NCBI RefSeq assembly: GCF_029407905.1
Contig: NC_073630.1
Span: 40,201,001 to 40,265,000, forward strand
From: Bubalus kerabau
Taxonomy: Eukaryota > Chordata > Mammalia > Artiodactyla > Bovidae
Length of the DNA stretch: 64,000 nucleotides
Reading direction: 5' to 3'
A model generated the notes under the pieces. That model was not told the origin of the DNA. It made no database searches and was given only the letters and a program-made list of their open reading frames with translations. Position 1 is the first letter of the stretch. Every line of letters begins with the position of its first letter. The position numbers were made by a program, and so were the translations under genes. Shown here one piece after another: positions 45,800 through 57,527 of the stretch.

Positions 45800-47377
45800 T
45801 ACAAAAATTGAAACTGTAATCAGAAATCTTCCAGCAAACAAAAGCCCAGGTCCAGGTGGCTTCACAGCTGAATTCTACCAAAATTTCAGAGAAGAGCTAA
45901 CACCTATCCTACTCAAACTCTTCCAGAAAATTGCAGAGGAAGGTAAACTTTCAAACTCATTCTATGAGGCCACCATCACCCTAATACCAAAACCTGACAA
46001 GATGCCACAAAAAAAGAAAACTACAGGCCAATATCACTGATGAACATAGATGCAAAAATCCTTAACAAAATTCTAGCAATCAGAATCCAACAACACATTA
46101 AAAAGATCATACACCATGACCAAGTGGGCTTTATCCCAGGGATGCAAGGATTCTTCAATATCCGCAAATCAATCAATGTAATACACGACATTAATAAATT
46201 GGAAAATAAAAGCCATGTGATTATCTCAATAGATGCAGAGAAAGCCTTTGACAAAATTCAACATCCATTTATGATAAAAACTCTCCAGAAAGCAGGAATA
46301 GAAGGAACATACCTCAACATAATAAAAGCTATATATGACAAACCCACAGCAAACATTATCCTCAGTGGTGAAAAATTGAAAGCATTTCCCCTAAAGTCAG
46401 GAATAAGACAAGGGTGCCCACTCTCACCACTACTATTCAACATAGTTTTGGAAGTTTTGGCCACAGCAATCAGAGCGAAAAAGAAATAAAAGGAATCCAA
46501 ATTGGAAAAGAAGAAGTAAAACTCTCACTGTTTGCCCATGACATGATCCTCTACATAGAAAACCCTAAAGACTCTACCAGAAAATTACTAGAGCTAATCA
46601 ATGAATATAGTAAAGTTGCAGGATATAAAATCAACACACAGAAATCCTTTGCATTCCTATACACTGATAATGAGAAAATAGAAAGAGAAATTAGGGAAAC
46701 AATTCCATTCACCATTGCAACGAAAAGAATAAAATACTTAGGAATATATCTACCTAAAGAAACTAAAGACCTATATATAGAAAACTATAAAACACTGGTG
46801 AAATAAATCAAGGAGGACACTAATAGATGGAGAAATATACCACGTTCATGGATCGGAAGAATCAATACAGTGAAAATGAGTATACTACCCAAAGCAATCT
46901 ATAGATTCAGTGTAATCCCTATCAAGCTACCAATGGTATTTTTCACAGAGCTAGAACAAATAATTTCACAATTTGTATGGAAATACAAAAATTCTCAAAT
47001 AGCCAAAACAATCTTGAGAAAGAAGAATGGAACTGGAGGAATCAACCTGCCTGACTTCAGGCTCTACTACAAAGCCACAGACATCAAGACAGTATGGTAC
47101 TGGCACAAAGACAGAAATATAGATCAATGGAACAAAATAGAAAGCCCAGAGATAAATCCATGCACCTACAGACACCTTATCTTTGACAAAGGAGGCAAGA
47201 ATATACAATGGATTAAAGACAATCTCTTTAACAAGTGGTGCTGGGAAAACTGGTCAACCACTTGTAAAAGAATGAAACTAGAGCACTTTCTAACACCATA
47301 CACAAAAATAAACTTAAAATGGATTAAAGATCTAAACGTAAGACCAGAAACTATAAAACTCCTAGAGGAGAACATAG
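45800..47377 (+). mobile_element. L1 5' half, inverted: ORF2 reverse transcriptase
   Basis: Plus-oriented ORF2 RT domain in frames 45693-46040 (L1 part from about 45800), 46040-46489, 46414-46806 and 46870-47421. Blocks seen are FIPGMQGFFNIRKSINVIHD, SIDAEKAFD and GIRQGCPLSPLLFN. The catalytic FADD is FAHD at 46531-46542, so the first catalytic Asp is lost. A frameshift near 46470 and stops break it further. About 150 codons are missing at the switch to the other half. Flanks gtgagtttctttctt (45124-45138) and gtgagtttttttctt (47378-47392) match at 14 of 15 bases. Confidence 0.93.
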
Positions 47378-47392
47378 GTGAGTTTTTTTCTT

Positions 47393-48555
47393 ATGTCCAC
47401 CTGCAGTGTATTGTTCTGTAAAGTATTAGGTTGTCAGCTTTGGTTGAATGACCCAGCTCCATAAGTATAGCCTGTAGTGCATTTGGCTTAATAAACTAAA
47501 GAAACTAAACTGGAACATGCTGGCCACAGCCAGGAGGATTTTATAGAACCATTCCTGCTTGGGAGAGCATAATTGGGATTTGAATTAATTATAATCCAGA
47601 AAGTTGTCTTAGCCCAAGGCATATGACCTCTGAGACCCCATATGCCAAAATCATAACTATGTAAAAATGATCCATATAATAACAGAACAAACACATAAGC
47701 TGAATTGAATTTCATGCCATGATGTTTCCTAAAATACATTGTCAAGACTTGTTGTGTACCAGTTCCTGCTGATATATAAATGACCATATTTAAATCTAAT
47801 TACAGTAACCCTCCTGAAGTGAAAGGCTAACTTGTTCAGAAACTGATTTAGGGCTCAGTGACACCAGGGAGTCTGTAGCCCTGTTGCTGCAAGTGAGCAG
47901 AAGGTCTGTGAACATTAACACACATTACAAAGTCCACATTTCCAACAAAACATTTTGCAGAGAATAAAATGGAAATTCAAGAAACATGTACACATTTACT
48001 GAATATTTTTATTAATATTAGCATTGATATAAAAAAATACATTTCACATATATAGTACAAAGCATATCCAAATAAATTCTATTTTAGCCCTTCTAGTTTA
48101 AAAAAAAAAAAATCATGCTTAGTCTCTGCAGGTGGGGTATGCTGGAAGTGCCAGGGTATCAAGGCCACCAGGAACTTTTCTCCCTTGAAATCAGTGACTT
48201 TAAGAAACTTTATATGTATACATATATGTAGATATTTGTATGAAGCTCTTACTACAGAAGTGATACATACTTACTGTTGAAAATCACAAATATAGATTAA
48301 AAGGAGACAATAACCTTCGATAATCCCCCCATTTAGGGATTATCCCCAACTATTTCAGGTTGGTACCCTGCAAACCAGACCTGAAGACAGAATGAAGCGC
48401 CTGGAGTTTCTGCGGGACTGCTCGTGGGGGAAACCTCTACATGACGGAGGCCGCAGGACTGGGCTGCGACCTGATTCTAAATCAGACAGTGGGGGCTGTC
48501 TGCTGCGTGGTGCGTGCAGTCTTCAGCTGGTCCTCTAAGACGGTCCGGAAGTGGC
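47393..48555. other. Intergenic, partly GC-rich
   Basis: Mostly AT-rich to about 48340. From about 48380 the sequence is GC-richer with several CpGs and continues on the other side of the L1 fragment at 48556-48768. No splice-bounded exon, domain or known repeat is recognised. Confidence 0.4.
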
Positions 48556-48768
48556 TTTGTAGTAGAGCCTGAAGTTAGGCAGGTTGATTCCTCAGTATTC
48601 CTAAGTATTTTATTCTTTTCGTTGCAATGGTGAATGGAATTGTTTCCCTAATTTCTCTTTCTATTTTCTCATTATCAGTGTATAGGAATGCAAAGGATTT
48701 CTGTGTGTTGATTTTATATCCTGCAACTTTACTATATTCATTGATTAGCTCTAGTAATTTTCTGGTAA
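48556..48768 (-). mobile_element. Short L1 ORF2 fragment with internal deletion
   Basis: Antisense L1 in two joined pieces. 48556-48592 (ttgtagtagagcctgaagtt) and 48593-48768 (cctaagtattttattctttt to attagctctagtaattttct) correspond to ORF2 regions that lie about 300 bp apart in the copy at 46600-47080. Confidence 0.75.
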
Positions 48769-49871
48769 AAACAGGCTAGACGGAGGGGTTGGACACAGCC
48801 TGCCCCTGGAGAGAGGGTGCAGCCTCAGGCCCGGGCCAGGTTTAGGGAGGACCTAGCTGTGCCCTGACGCTGTCAGTGCTGGACGATCCTGGCAGCCTGG
48901 AGACGAAGGCTTCTGTGCTGTGGTTCTGTGTGCGGGTACGGTTGGGGTCGTGGCAGCTTGATGGGAGATGGATCTTGTCAGGACACCACAGTATTCACTG
49001 AAATTTAGCTCTTGCATTGCTTGGATCAACTTGCTGCATAGGCTCAAGTTACTTCATGTGGGAACAACTTCTCCAGTACCCTGACTGGTCTCTTTTTCTG
49101 AGGAAAATGCGGAGTAACTAGCCCTGTGGCAGCAGCTGTCCTTGGGGTCACAGCTGATGCTTATAAGCTCTCTCTCCCATTATCCATTCTAGGTTTGCCT
49201 TGTTCTTGGGGGCTGTTCATAGGAGCCTTGGGATCCTGGCCGTTATGCCCTTCTCTCGCTGTGACTGCTGCCCTTATCTATTTTCTTTTAAAATTTGGCA
49301 GAGAGATACTAAACAATTTTCTAGTGGGTCATGTGGGTACCAAACATATTCCTTCCTCCTCCTGTTGTGTAAGAGCAAGCCTTCCTTCTGCTACTCTGGG
49401 TCGGTTACTTCTGCAGGATGGTAACTTCTTACCTTGACTATTGGTCTCTTGGGAAATAGAATTTCTAATGTGAAATATTAGAGTATTAGTTAACACTTCA
49501 CTATTCTGTAATAGTTAAATAAATCCCCAGTATACCCCAAGAAAGAAGTCTGTTTTTACAAGAAGTTAATTTGACCAGCATGAAAATGGGAAAATAAACT
49601 TTACAGAAAATGGTTCTTACGATTTAGGCAATCACAAATGAATGATTAACTGGCTTAAATATCACTGATGATTATGACTCTGTTGTATATCACGCTTGTT
49701 CAGGGCAGGTAAGAGAGCACTTAAAGATTGTGCTGAAACAAGCAGATTGCAGCAAATGCCCTTTGGTTACCTTTGCAATCAAAAGCTCATTCACCTTGGC
49801 CTTTTTTTTCCCCCCTCACATAAGAGATTAAAACAAAAGATTTATTATGGATTTCTGTTTAACTGGGGTGT
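48769..49871. other. Intergenic, first part GC-rich
   Basis: 48769-48960 continues the GC-rich stretch seen before the L1 fragment. The rest is ordinary. Open frames at 49126-49437 (103 codons) and 49200-49424 overlap in different frames without recognisable domains. Confidence 0.4.
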
Positions 49872-50068
49872 ACAGCTTCCCAGGTGGTGCAGTGGTAAAG
49901 AATCTGCCTGCCAGTGCAGGAGACACGGGTTCTGGGTTGAGAAAATCCCCTGGAGGAGGAAATGGCAACCCACTCCAGCATTCTTGCCTGGAAAATCCCA
50001 TAAACAGGGGAGCCTGGCGGGCTACAGTCCACGGGGTCGCAAAGAGTCAGACACGACTGAGTAAACAT
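49872..50068 (+). mobile_element. Bov-tA SINE
   Basis: Diverged head (cagcttcccaggtggtgcag, with a degraded B-box) and Bov-A unit ending gagtcagacacgactgag. Confidence 0.88.
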
Positions 50069-50379
50069 GCAGGGAGGTAATATGGAGGAAGGAGGAAAGA
50101 GGTTTGAATGGAGAAAGAGGGGTAGACAGCCTACATTCCCATCATCCATGAGAAAAACTCCCAGCTCAGCTGCTTTTGATCGCTAGCCACTTCTGCGGTT
50201 GTAGAAGCTCATGACTCCTCTCTCTGGACAGAGTAGGATGCATGTTTGTAGGCCAAAAATGATGGCACTGATGAGATGTATGCTGCAATTGCCATTGATC
50301 TGTGGACAGTGGCTCGTGCAGAAAGGCTGAAAGTGGCCTCTCAGATACTGGAGATTAGCCAGTGGGGTCCCTTCTCCTG
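50069..50379. other. Intergenic, nothing recognised
   Basis: No repeat or coding signal recognised between the SINE and the MIR. Confidence 0.4.
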
Positions 50380-50598
50380 TGACAGCACAGCAGGGACTTT
50401 GAAGTCAGACCTGAGTTCATTTTCTAGCTGGGCCACTTGCAAGGTATGTCTCTTTGAGCAGGTAACCCTTCTCTGCCTTGTTTTCATGTCTGAAAACCGG
50501 GGACCCAGATATCTACTTAATGAGAGGGTTGTAAGGATAAAATGAGTTCATGCATGGAAAGGGCCTGCCACATATTTCCTGCTCAATAAACATTCACC
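50380..50598 (+). mobile_element. MIR SINE
   Basis: Sense MIR order: gaagtcagacctgagttcat, ctgggccacttgcaaggta, gggttgtaaggataaaatga, and an ending ctgctcaataaacattc. Confidence 0.7.
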
Positions 50599-51804
50599 TC
50601 CTTCCCTCCACTGTGCTAGGAGACCTTTCTGTGACTCTGAGAATTGTCCTCTGGTAGCTCTTTTCTATAAAAAAGGCCTCTTTGGTGTGAAATCCCCTGC
50701 CATTTTTGTGCCCAGGACACAGGCTTCACAGCTCTTCTAAGGGGCAGGGCTCTGGCCAGAAAGACAGTTCACTCACTCGGTGCAGCAGGGTGGTCCCGAG
50801 GGCCTTGAGCCTTGCCAGAGTGGAGCCTTGTATCCCTGTGGAGCTGGGACTGCCCCGTCCTCATGTGGAGTTTGCTCTGGGTTTTTAAGAGGCTCCAAAC
50901 TAGCGCAGCCGGAGAGGCCTAAGGCTGAGTGGGGGACCAGCCATCCCCTGGATTTCGGCTTCAGATGAAAGCACCACTAGCTTCACCTCCTTTTCTGAAT
51001 CTCCTTTGAAATGCTTTCTCTCTGATGGACTTGGGACAGACTGCATGCTCAGGGATGCTTTTTGCCTGAGTCTTCTGCCAGGGCCTTTTTCAAAGCTGGA
51101 CTGATCCTTGGTTCTGATAATGCAAAGTGATTGTCAGACCTCTGGGGTGGCAGCTGGCAGGAAACTTTGCCCTTCCAAGTTACTCCTGGATGTTGATCCA
51201 AGCCATCAGGACATATGTAGATGATGAATCAGGAAGAGCACCTTTGCCCTCTTCTCCCAGATCTAGAAACAGTGTGGAGAATTACCAGGAAGCAGTATCT
51301 GTGCCATATGAAATGTCAGCCCTCCCTGTTCCCCTCTCAGCCACATCCAATTTTTCTTTGTTACAACTGTGAGAAGGACTTAATCTCATCATTCTGACCT
51401 TTTGCAGTCAAGTGTTCTCCAAGGAGATTATCCATGGGGAGGAGGAGGGTTGACAATGGAGGTAATCTTTCAAAGTCCTATTTAAGCAATTGTAGATCAT
51501 CAGGAGGAGAGGAAATTCTGGAGACCATCATGACCATCTTACTTCTGCCCTGCTGAAACTCAATCCAAACTGTCAATGTTTTGACCTCTCTTCCCTACAT
51601 AGATGGAATATGTTGTGCTTTTGTTGAGATGAAAGTTAGAGGGCATAGTTAGAGGGCAAACCGTTTTCAGTGAGTTTGCTGTTTCAAATTTCTCTTGAAT
51701 GGAAATGTAACTTTAATCATTGCTTAAGTGATTTTGTGTCAAGTATTTTATTTCTCTTTAATCTTGGGATTGTTAGCAGAAGAAAAGAGCAGTGTCTTAG
51801 ATTG
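50599..51804. other. Intergenic, nothing recognised
   Basis: Mixed composition, no identifiable repeat family. Open frames of 60-81 codons overlap one another and lack motifs. I see no exon supported by splice sites and recognisable protein. Confidence 0.4.
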
Positions 51805-51985
51805 GTGGTTCTCAGGCTTCATCAGAATAAAACGGAAGGCTCATGAGAACTCAGATTGCTCAGCCTGACCCTTAGAACATCAGGCGTTGGGCTCAAGAAT
51901 TTGCAGTTTCAACAGGTGACACTGGTCTGCTGGCCCAGGAGCACGCACACTTTGCAGATTACAGATTTATAAAGCAGCCTAACCA
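51805..51985 (+). mobile_element. MER5A-like hAT DNA transposon fragment
   Basis: ggtggttctcaggcttcatc, agattgctcagcctgaccc, caagaatttgcagtttcaac and ctgctggcccaggagcacg follow MER5A order. Ancient non-autonomous DNA transposon. Confidence 0.7.
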
Positions 51986-52009
51986 TCTGGAACCTTAGAG
52001 ACTGGCATT

Positions 52010-52245
52010 ATTTTGTAATGCAAACTGTGCCAGATTTGATGTAGATTCAGATGGCAACTTTGCAAGTTATAAGAGTTGAAACAACTGAGTCTCAGAAACT
52101 CAAGTTTCAGCTTCTGAAAATCAGGAATGAAAGCAACGCCTGCATCTCAGAACTGCTCTGAAAATGAGACGAGGTCATGCACGTGAAGGAGCCTGGTATA
52201 TGGCAAAGCACAACCTGAGTTCCCTTCATCCTAGGTGCACTTCCG
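52010..52245 (+). mobile_element. MIR-like SINE, diverged
   Basis: Blocks tctcagaaactcaagtttca, gaaaatgagacgaggtcatg and gagcctggtatatggcaaag match the middle and end of MIR in sense orientation. Confidence 0.5.
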
Positions 52246-52254
52246 TTTCTCTTT

Positions 52255-52496
52255 AGTTTATTTGTTTGTGTCTGTGCTTGGTCTTCATGGCTGTGTTTCG
52301 CCTAGGCTTTCTCTCTGTGGGGCAAGGGCTCCTTGTGCCGGCTTCTCTTGTTGGAGCACTGGCTTCAGAGCACGGGCTCAGTAGTTGTGGTGCATGGGCT
52401 TAGTTGCCCGTGAAGTCTTCCTTGATCAGGGATTGAACGTGTGTCCCCTGCATCAGTAGTCGGGTTCTTAACCCCTGAATCACCAGGGAAGTCCCC
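52255..52496 (-). mobile_element. CHR-type SINE, inverted
   Basis: Reverse-oriented: gtcttcatggctgtgtttcg, cagtagttgtggtgcatggg, gatcagggattgaacgtgtg (B-box complement) and atcaccagggaagtcccc at the 5' end. Confidence 0.85.
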
Positions 52497-52603
52497 TAGA
52501 TGTATAGTCAACTTTTATCTTAAGAATAAAATCTTTTAACATCTGGGATAGAAGTCTTTCATCGTTATCATCATCATAATAAAAGTAACAATAATGGAAG
52601 TTT

Positions 52604-52877
52604 GCTGCTGCTGCTGCTAAGTCGCTTCAGTCATGTCTGACTCTGTGCAACCCCATAGACGGCAGCCCACCAGGCTCCCCCATCCCTGGGATTCTCCAGG
52701 CAAGAACACTGGAGTGGGTTGCCATTTCCTTCTCCAATGCATTAAAGTGAAAAGTGAAAGTGAAGTTGCTTCAGTCGTGTATGACTCTTAGCTACACCAT
52801 GGACTGCAGCCTACCAGGCTCCTCCATCCATGGGATTTTCCAGGCAAGAGTACTGGAGTGGGGTGCCATTGCCTTCT
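52604..52877 (-). mobile_element. Bov-A2 SINE, inverted
   Basis: (GCT)n tail complement at the left, two Bov-A units, ending ggtgccattgccttct at the 5' end. Confidence 0.92.
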
Positions 52878-53034
52878 AATCTACTATTTATTGTACTTTC
52901 TGTATGGGGGACTTAACACATTTTTCAGAAACTTCATAAAATCTACTTTATCATATAAACTCCTTACCTATTTAAAATGTTTTTAAGGCCTTAGGGCAGG
53001 GCAGCCCCCTTGGGTTTGTGAGGCCCCTGTCTAT

Positions 53035-53445
53035 ATGCACAATTTGAATTAAAAATGTGGTACACTCATACCATGGAATGTTATTTAGAGCTAAAAATAA
53101 ATGGACTAGGAAATTAAGAAGAGACATAGGAAAAAACTTGGATGCATGTTACTAAGTGGAAGAAGCCAGTTTGAAAAGGCTGCATAATGTATGGTTCCAA
53201 CCATGTGATATTCCGGAAAAGGCAAAACTGTGGAGACCGTGAAAAAGTCAGTGGTTGCCAGGGCTGAGGGAGAGGAGAGGACTGACTAGGTAGAGCACAC
53301 AGGGTTTTTAGGGCAGTGGAATATGTATGATTTTATAGTGATACAAGCAGGGAGTGTATGTGAAGTCTCCATACTTTCCTGTCAATTTTGCTGTGAGCCT
53401 CAGACGCTCTGAAAAAATAGTCTGTAAATTGGAAAAAAAAAAAAG
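53035..53445 (+). mobile_element. Old L1M-type 3' end with A tail
   Basis: ccatggaatgttatttagag, ctaagtggaagaagccagt, ccatgtgatattccggaaa and gtggttgccagggctgag are the familiar 3' end of old mammalian L1, closed by an A-run at 53433-53444. Confidence 0.65.
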
Positions 53446-53985
53446 TGGTTGTCAGGTGTTGGGGGTGATGACAAGGTAAAAGAGGATGTTTAGAGCAATG
53501 AAATTACTGTTTGATACTGTAATTAGATACCTGTTATTATACATTTGTCCAAACCCATAGAACGTACCACACCAAGAGTGAACCTTGGGGCCTCCCTGAT
53601 GGCTCAGACAGTAAAAAACTGCTTGCAATGCAGGAGACCCAGGTTCAACCCTTGGGTCAGGAAGATCCCCTGGGGAAGGGAATGGCAACCCACTCCAATA
53701 TTCCTGCCTGGAAAATCCCATGGGCTGAGAAGCCTGAAAGGCTACAGTCCATGGTGTCACAAAGAGTAGGACATGACTGAGCGACTAACACTTTCACTTT
53801 CAAGAGGGAACCCTAATGTAAACTTTGGACTTTAGGTGGCAATGATGTGTCCGTGTTGATTCATCAACTGTAAAAAAATATATCACTAAGAAATGTTGAT
53901 AGTGGGGGACTGTGCCTGTGGAGGTATGGGGTATCTGGGGACTCTGTACTTTGTTTTCAGTTTTGTTGTGAACCCAAAACTCTAT
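53446..53985 (+). mobile_element. Second old L1M-type 3' end, split by a SINE
   Basis: cattatacatttgtcc-like sequence, then catagaacgtaccacaccaa before the SINE and accctaatgtaaactttgga, ggcaatgatgtgtccgtgtt and ttgttgtgaacccaaaactc after it. Removing 53586-53800 restores one continuous L1 3' end. Confidence 0.65.
53586..53800 (+). mobile_element. Bov-tA SINE in old L1 3' end
   Basis: Head ggcctccctgatggctcag and full Bov-A unit. Flanks caagagtgaacc (53573-53584) and caagagggaacc (53801-53812) are the target-site duplication with one difference. Confidence 0.92.
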
Positions 53986-54096
53986 TTCCTTTGTGTGTCT
54001 GTCTGTTTGTGTGTGTCTGTTTTGTTGACATATAGTTGCTGTATAATAGTATATAAATTACAGTTGTATAATATAGATGTATGTATAGATGATTCA

Positions 54097-56851
54097 TCTC
54101 ACACGCTAGTAAAGTAATGCTCAAAATTCTCCAAGCCAGGCTTCAGCAATACGGGAACCATGAACTTCCAGATGTTCAAGCTGGTTTTAGAAAAGGCAGA
54201 GGAACCAGAGATCAAATTGCCAACATCCGCTGGATCATCAAAAAAGCAAGAGAGTTCCAGAAAAACATCTATTTCTGCTTTATATGACTATACCAAAGCC
54301 TTTGACTGTTTGGATCACAATAAACTGTGGAAAATTCTGAAAGAGATGGGATTACCAGACCACCTGACGTGCCTGTTGAGAAACCTATATGCAGGTCAGG
54401 AAGCAACAGTTAGAACTGGACACGGAACAACAGACTGGTTCCAAATAGGAAAAGGAGTACGTCGAGGCTGTATATTGTCACCCTGCTTATTTAACTTATA
54501 TGCAGAGTACATGATGAGAAACGCTGGGCTGGAAGAAGCACAAGCTGGAATCAAGATTGCCGGGAGAAATATCAATCACCTCAGATATGCAGATGACACC
54601 ACCCTTATGGCAAAAAGTGAAGAGGAACTAAAAAGCCTCTTGATGAAAGTGAAAGAGGAGAGTGAAAAAGTTGGCTTAAAGCTCAACATTCAGAAAACGA
54701 AGATCATGGCATCTGGTCTCATCACTTCATGGGAAATAGATGGGGGAACAGTGGAAACAGTGTCAGACTTTATTTTCTTGGGCTCCACAGTCACTGCAGA
54801 TGGTGACTGCAGCCATGAAATTAAAAGACGCTTATTCCTTGGAAGAAAAGTTATGACCAACCTAGATAGCATTAAGCAGAGACATTACTTTGCCAACCAA
54901 GGTCTATATAGTCAAGGCTATGGTTTTTCCAGTAGTCATGTATGGATGCGAGAGTTGGACTGTGAAGAAAGCTGAGTGCCGAAGAATTGATGCTTTTGAA
55001 CTGTGGTGTTAGAGAAGACTCCTGAGAGTCCTTTGGACTGCAAGGAGATCCAACCAGTCCATTCTTTTTTTTTTTTAATTTAATTGAATTTTATTTTTAA
55101 ACCTGAAACACTGTATTAGTTTTGCCAAACATCAAAACGAATCCGCCACAGGTATACATATGCTCCCCATCCTGAACCCTCCTCCCTCCTCCCTCCCCAC
55201 ACCATCCCTCTGGGTCGTCCCAGTACACCAGCCCCAAGCATCCAGCATCGTGCATCGAACCTGGACTGGCAACTCGTTTCATACATGATATTACACATGT
55301 TTCAATGCCATTCTCCCAAATCTTCCCACCCTCTCCCTCTCCAACAGAGTCCATAAGACTGTTCTATACATCAGTGTCTCTTTTGCTGTCTCGTACACAG
55401 GATTATTGTTACCATCTTTCTAAATTCCATATATATGCATTAGTATACTGTATTGGTATTTTTCTTTCTGGCTTACTTCACTCTGTATAATAGGCTCCAG
55501 TTTCATCCACCTCATTAGAACTGATTCAAATGTGTTCTTTTTAATGGCTGAGTAGTACTCCATTGTGTATATGTACCACAGCTTTCTTATCCATTCATCT
55601 GTTGATGGACATATAGGTTGCTTCCATGTCCTGGCTATTATAAACAGTGCTGCGATGAACATTGGGGTACATGTGTCTCTTTCCCTTCTGGTTTCCTCAG
55701 TGTCTATGCCCAGCAGTGGGATTGCTGGATCATAAGGCAGTTCTATTTTCAGTTTTTTAAGTAATCTCCACACTGTTCTCCATAGTGGCTGTACTAGTTT
55801 GCATTCCCACCAACAGTGTAAGAGGGTTCCCTTTTCTCCACACCCTCTCCAGCATTTATTGCTTGTAGACTTTTGGATCGCAGCTATTCTGACTGGTGTG
55901 AAATGGTACCTCATAGTGGTTTTGATTTGCATTTCTCTGATAATGAGTGATGTTGAGCATCTTTTCATGTGTTTGTGAGCCATCTGTATGTCTTCTTTGG
56001 AGAAATGTCTATTTAGTTCTTTGGCCCATTTTTTGATTGGGTCATTTATTTTTCTGGAGTTGAGCTGTAGGAGTTGCTTGTATATTTTTGAGATTAGTTG
56101 TTTGTCAGTTGCTTCATTTGCTATTATTTTCTCCCATTCTGAAGGCTGCCTTTTCACCTTGCTAATAGTTTCCTTTGATGTGCAGAAGCTTTTAAGTTTA
56201 ATTAGGTCCCATTTGTTTATTTTTGCTTTTATTTCCAATATTCTGGGAGGTTGGTCATAGAGGATCCTGCTGTGATGTATGTCGGAGAGTGTTTTGCCTA
56301 TGTTCTCCTCTAGGAGTTTTATAGTTTCTGGTCTTACGTTTAGATCTTTAATCCATTTTGAGTTTATTTTTGTGTATGGTGTTAGAAAGTGTTCTAGTTT
56401 CATTCTTTTACAAGTGGTTGACCAGATTTCCCAGCACCACTTGTTAAAGAGATTGTCTTTAATCCATTGTATATCCTTGCCTCCTTTGTCAAAGATAAGG
56501 TGTCCATATGTGCGTGGATTTATCTCAAACCAGTCCATTCTAAAGGAGATCAGCCCTGGGTGTTCTTTGGAAGGACTGATGCTGAAGCTGAAACTCCAGT
56601 ACTTTGGCCACCTCATGCGAAGAGTTGACTCATTGGAAAAGACTCTGATGCTGGGAGGGATTGGGGGCAGGAGGAAAAGGGGACGACGGAGGATGAGATG
56701 GCTGGATGGCATCACCGACTCGATGGACGTGAGTTTGAGTGAACTCCGGGAGTTGGTGATGGACAGGGAGGCCTAGTGTGCTGCGATTCATGGGGTTGCA
56801 AAGAGTCGGACACGACTGAGTGACTCAACTGAACTGAACTGAACTGAACTG
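54097..56851 (+). mobile_element. BovB with 12-bp TSD, itself interrupted by an L1
   Basis: BovB proper is 54097-55065 and 56528-56851. The first part encodes the RT from about the G-T-R-D-Q-I block through WFQIGKGV and YADD (near 54588-54599). A 5-bp loss near 54872 shifts the frame. The second part gives the C-terminus, with a stop replacing a Trp codon in DREA-stop, and an ACTGA tail. Direct repeats atagatgattca at 54085-54096 and 56852-56863 mark its insertion into the old L1. Confidence 0.95.
55066..56527 (-). mobile_element. Young 5'-truncated L1 inserted in BovB, 14-bp TSD
   Basis: Minus-oriented L1 with a poly(A) tail (T-run at 55065-55076), 3' UTR, and an uninterrupted ORF2 C-terminal frame from the left edge of the upstream flank to a stop at 55420. 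It includes HLIFDKGGKDIQWIKDNLFN, KWDLIKLKSF and the cysteine-rich CWRGCGEKGTLLHCWWEC block. Perfect 14-bp repeats aaccagtccattct at 55052-55065 and 56528-56541 define it. About 360 open codons indicate recent insertion. Confidence 0.96.
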
Positions 56852-57309
56852 ATAGATGATTCACAGTTTTCAAAAGTTACATTCCATTTGTAGTTATTAT
56901 CCCTGTGTTGCACAAAAATTATTACTGCGGTTTATGTCAAAGAGTGTTCTGTTTGTGTTTTCCTCTGCTGTCTCCGTATAGTATCCAGTCTTAGATTTAG
57001 TTCTTGTGGCTTCTTTTATACCTTATAGTTTGTACCTTGTACTCCACCACCCCACCTCTCTCCCCCTTCCTTCCAGTAACCACTGTTTCTTATTTTTATC
57101 TGTAGGTGTCTTTTTTGTTAAATTCACTAGTTTGTTGTATTTTTTAGATTCTACATAGAAGTGATAGCATATAGTATGTCTTTCTCTGTCTGAGTTATTT
57201 CACTTAGCATAATGCCCTTCAAGTCCATCCATGTTGCTGCAAATGGCAAAGTTTCATTCTTTTTTTTATAGCTGAGTAATATTCCAGTGTGTGTGTGTGT
57301 GTGTGTGCG

Positions 57310-57527
57310 CATGCGTGCATGTGCTAAGTTGTGTCCAACTCTTCGTGACCCCATGGCCTGTAGCCCGCCAGGCTCCTCTGTCCATGGAATTTTCCAGGCA
57401 AGAATACTGGAGTGGGTTGCCATTTCCTTCTTCAGGGGATCTTCCTGATCCTGGGATTAAACCCACATCTCTTGTGTCTCCTACATTGGCAGGCAGGTTC
57501 TTTACCAACTGAACCACCAGGGCCCCA
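57310..57527 (-). mobile_element. Bov-tA SINE with (GT)n, in old L1
   Basis: Reverse-oriented SINE preceded by a (GT)n run at 57287-57306. Short matching flanks atattcca at 57279-57286 and 57528-57535 suggest its target-site duplication, in which case the GT run derives from the SINE tail. Confidence 0.88.

Noticed and set aside
55420..56715. 431-codon frame as a novel protein
   Set aside because: Explained by a young L1 ORF2 fragment continuing by chance into antisense BovB at the insertion border.
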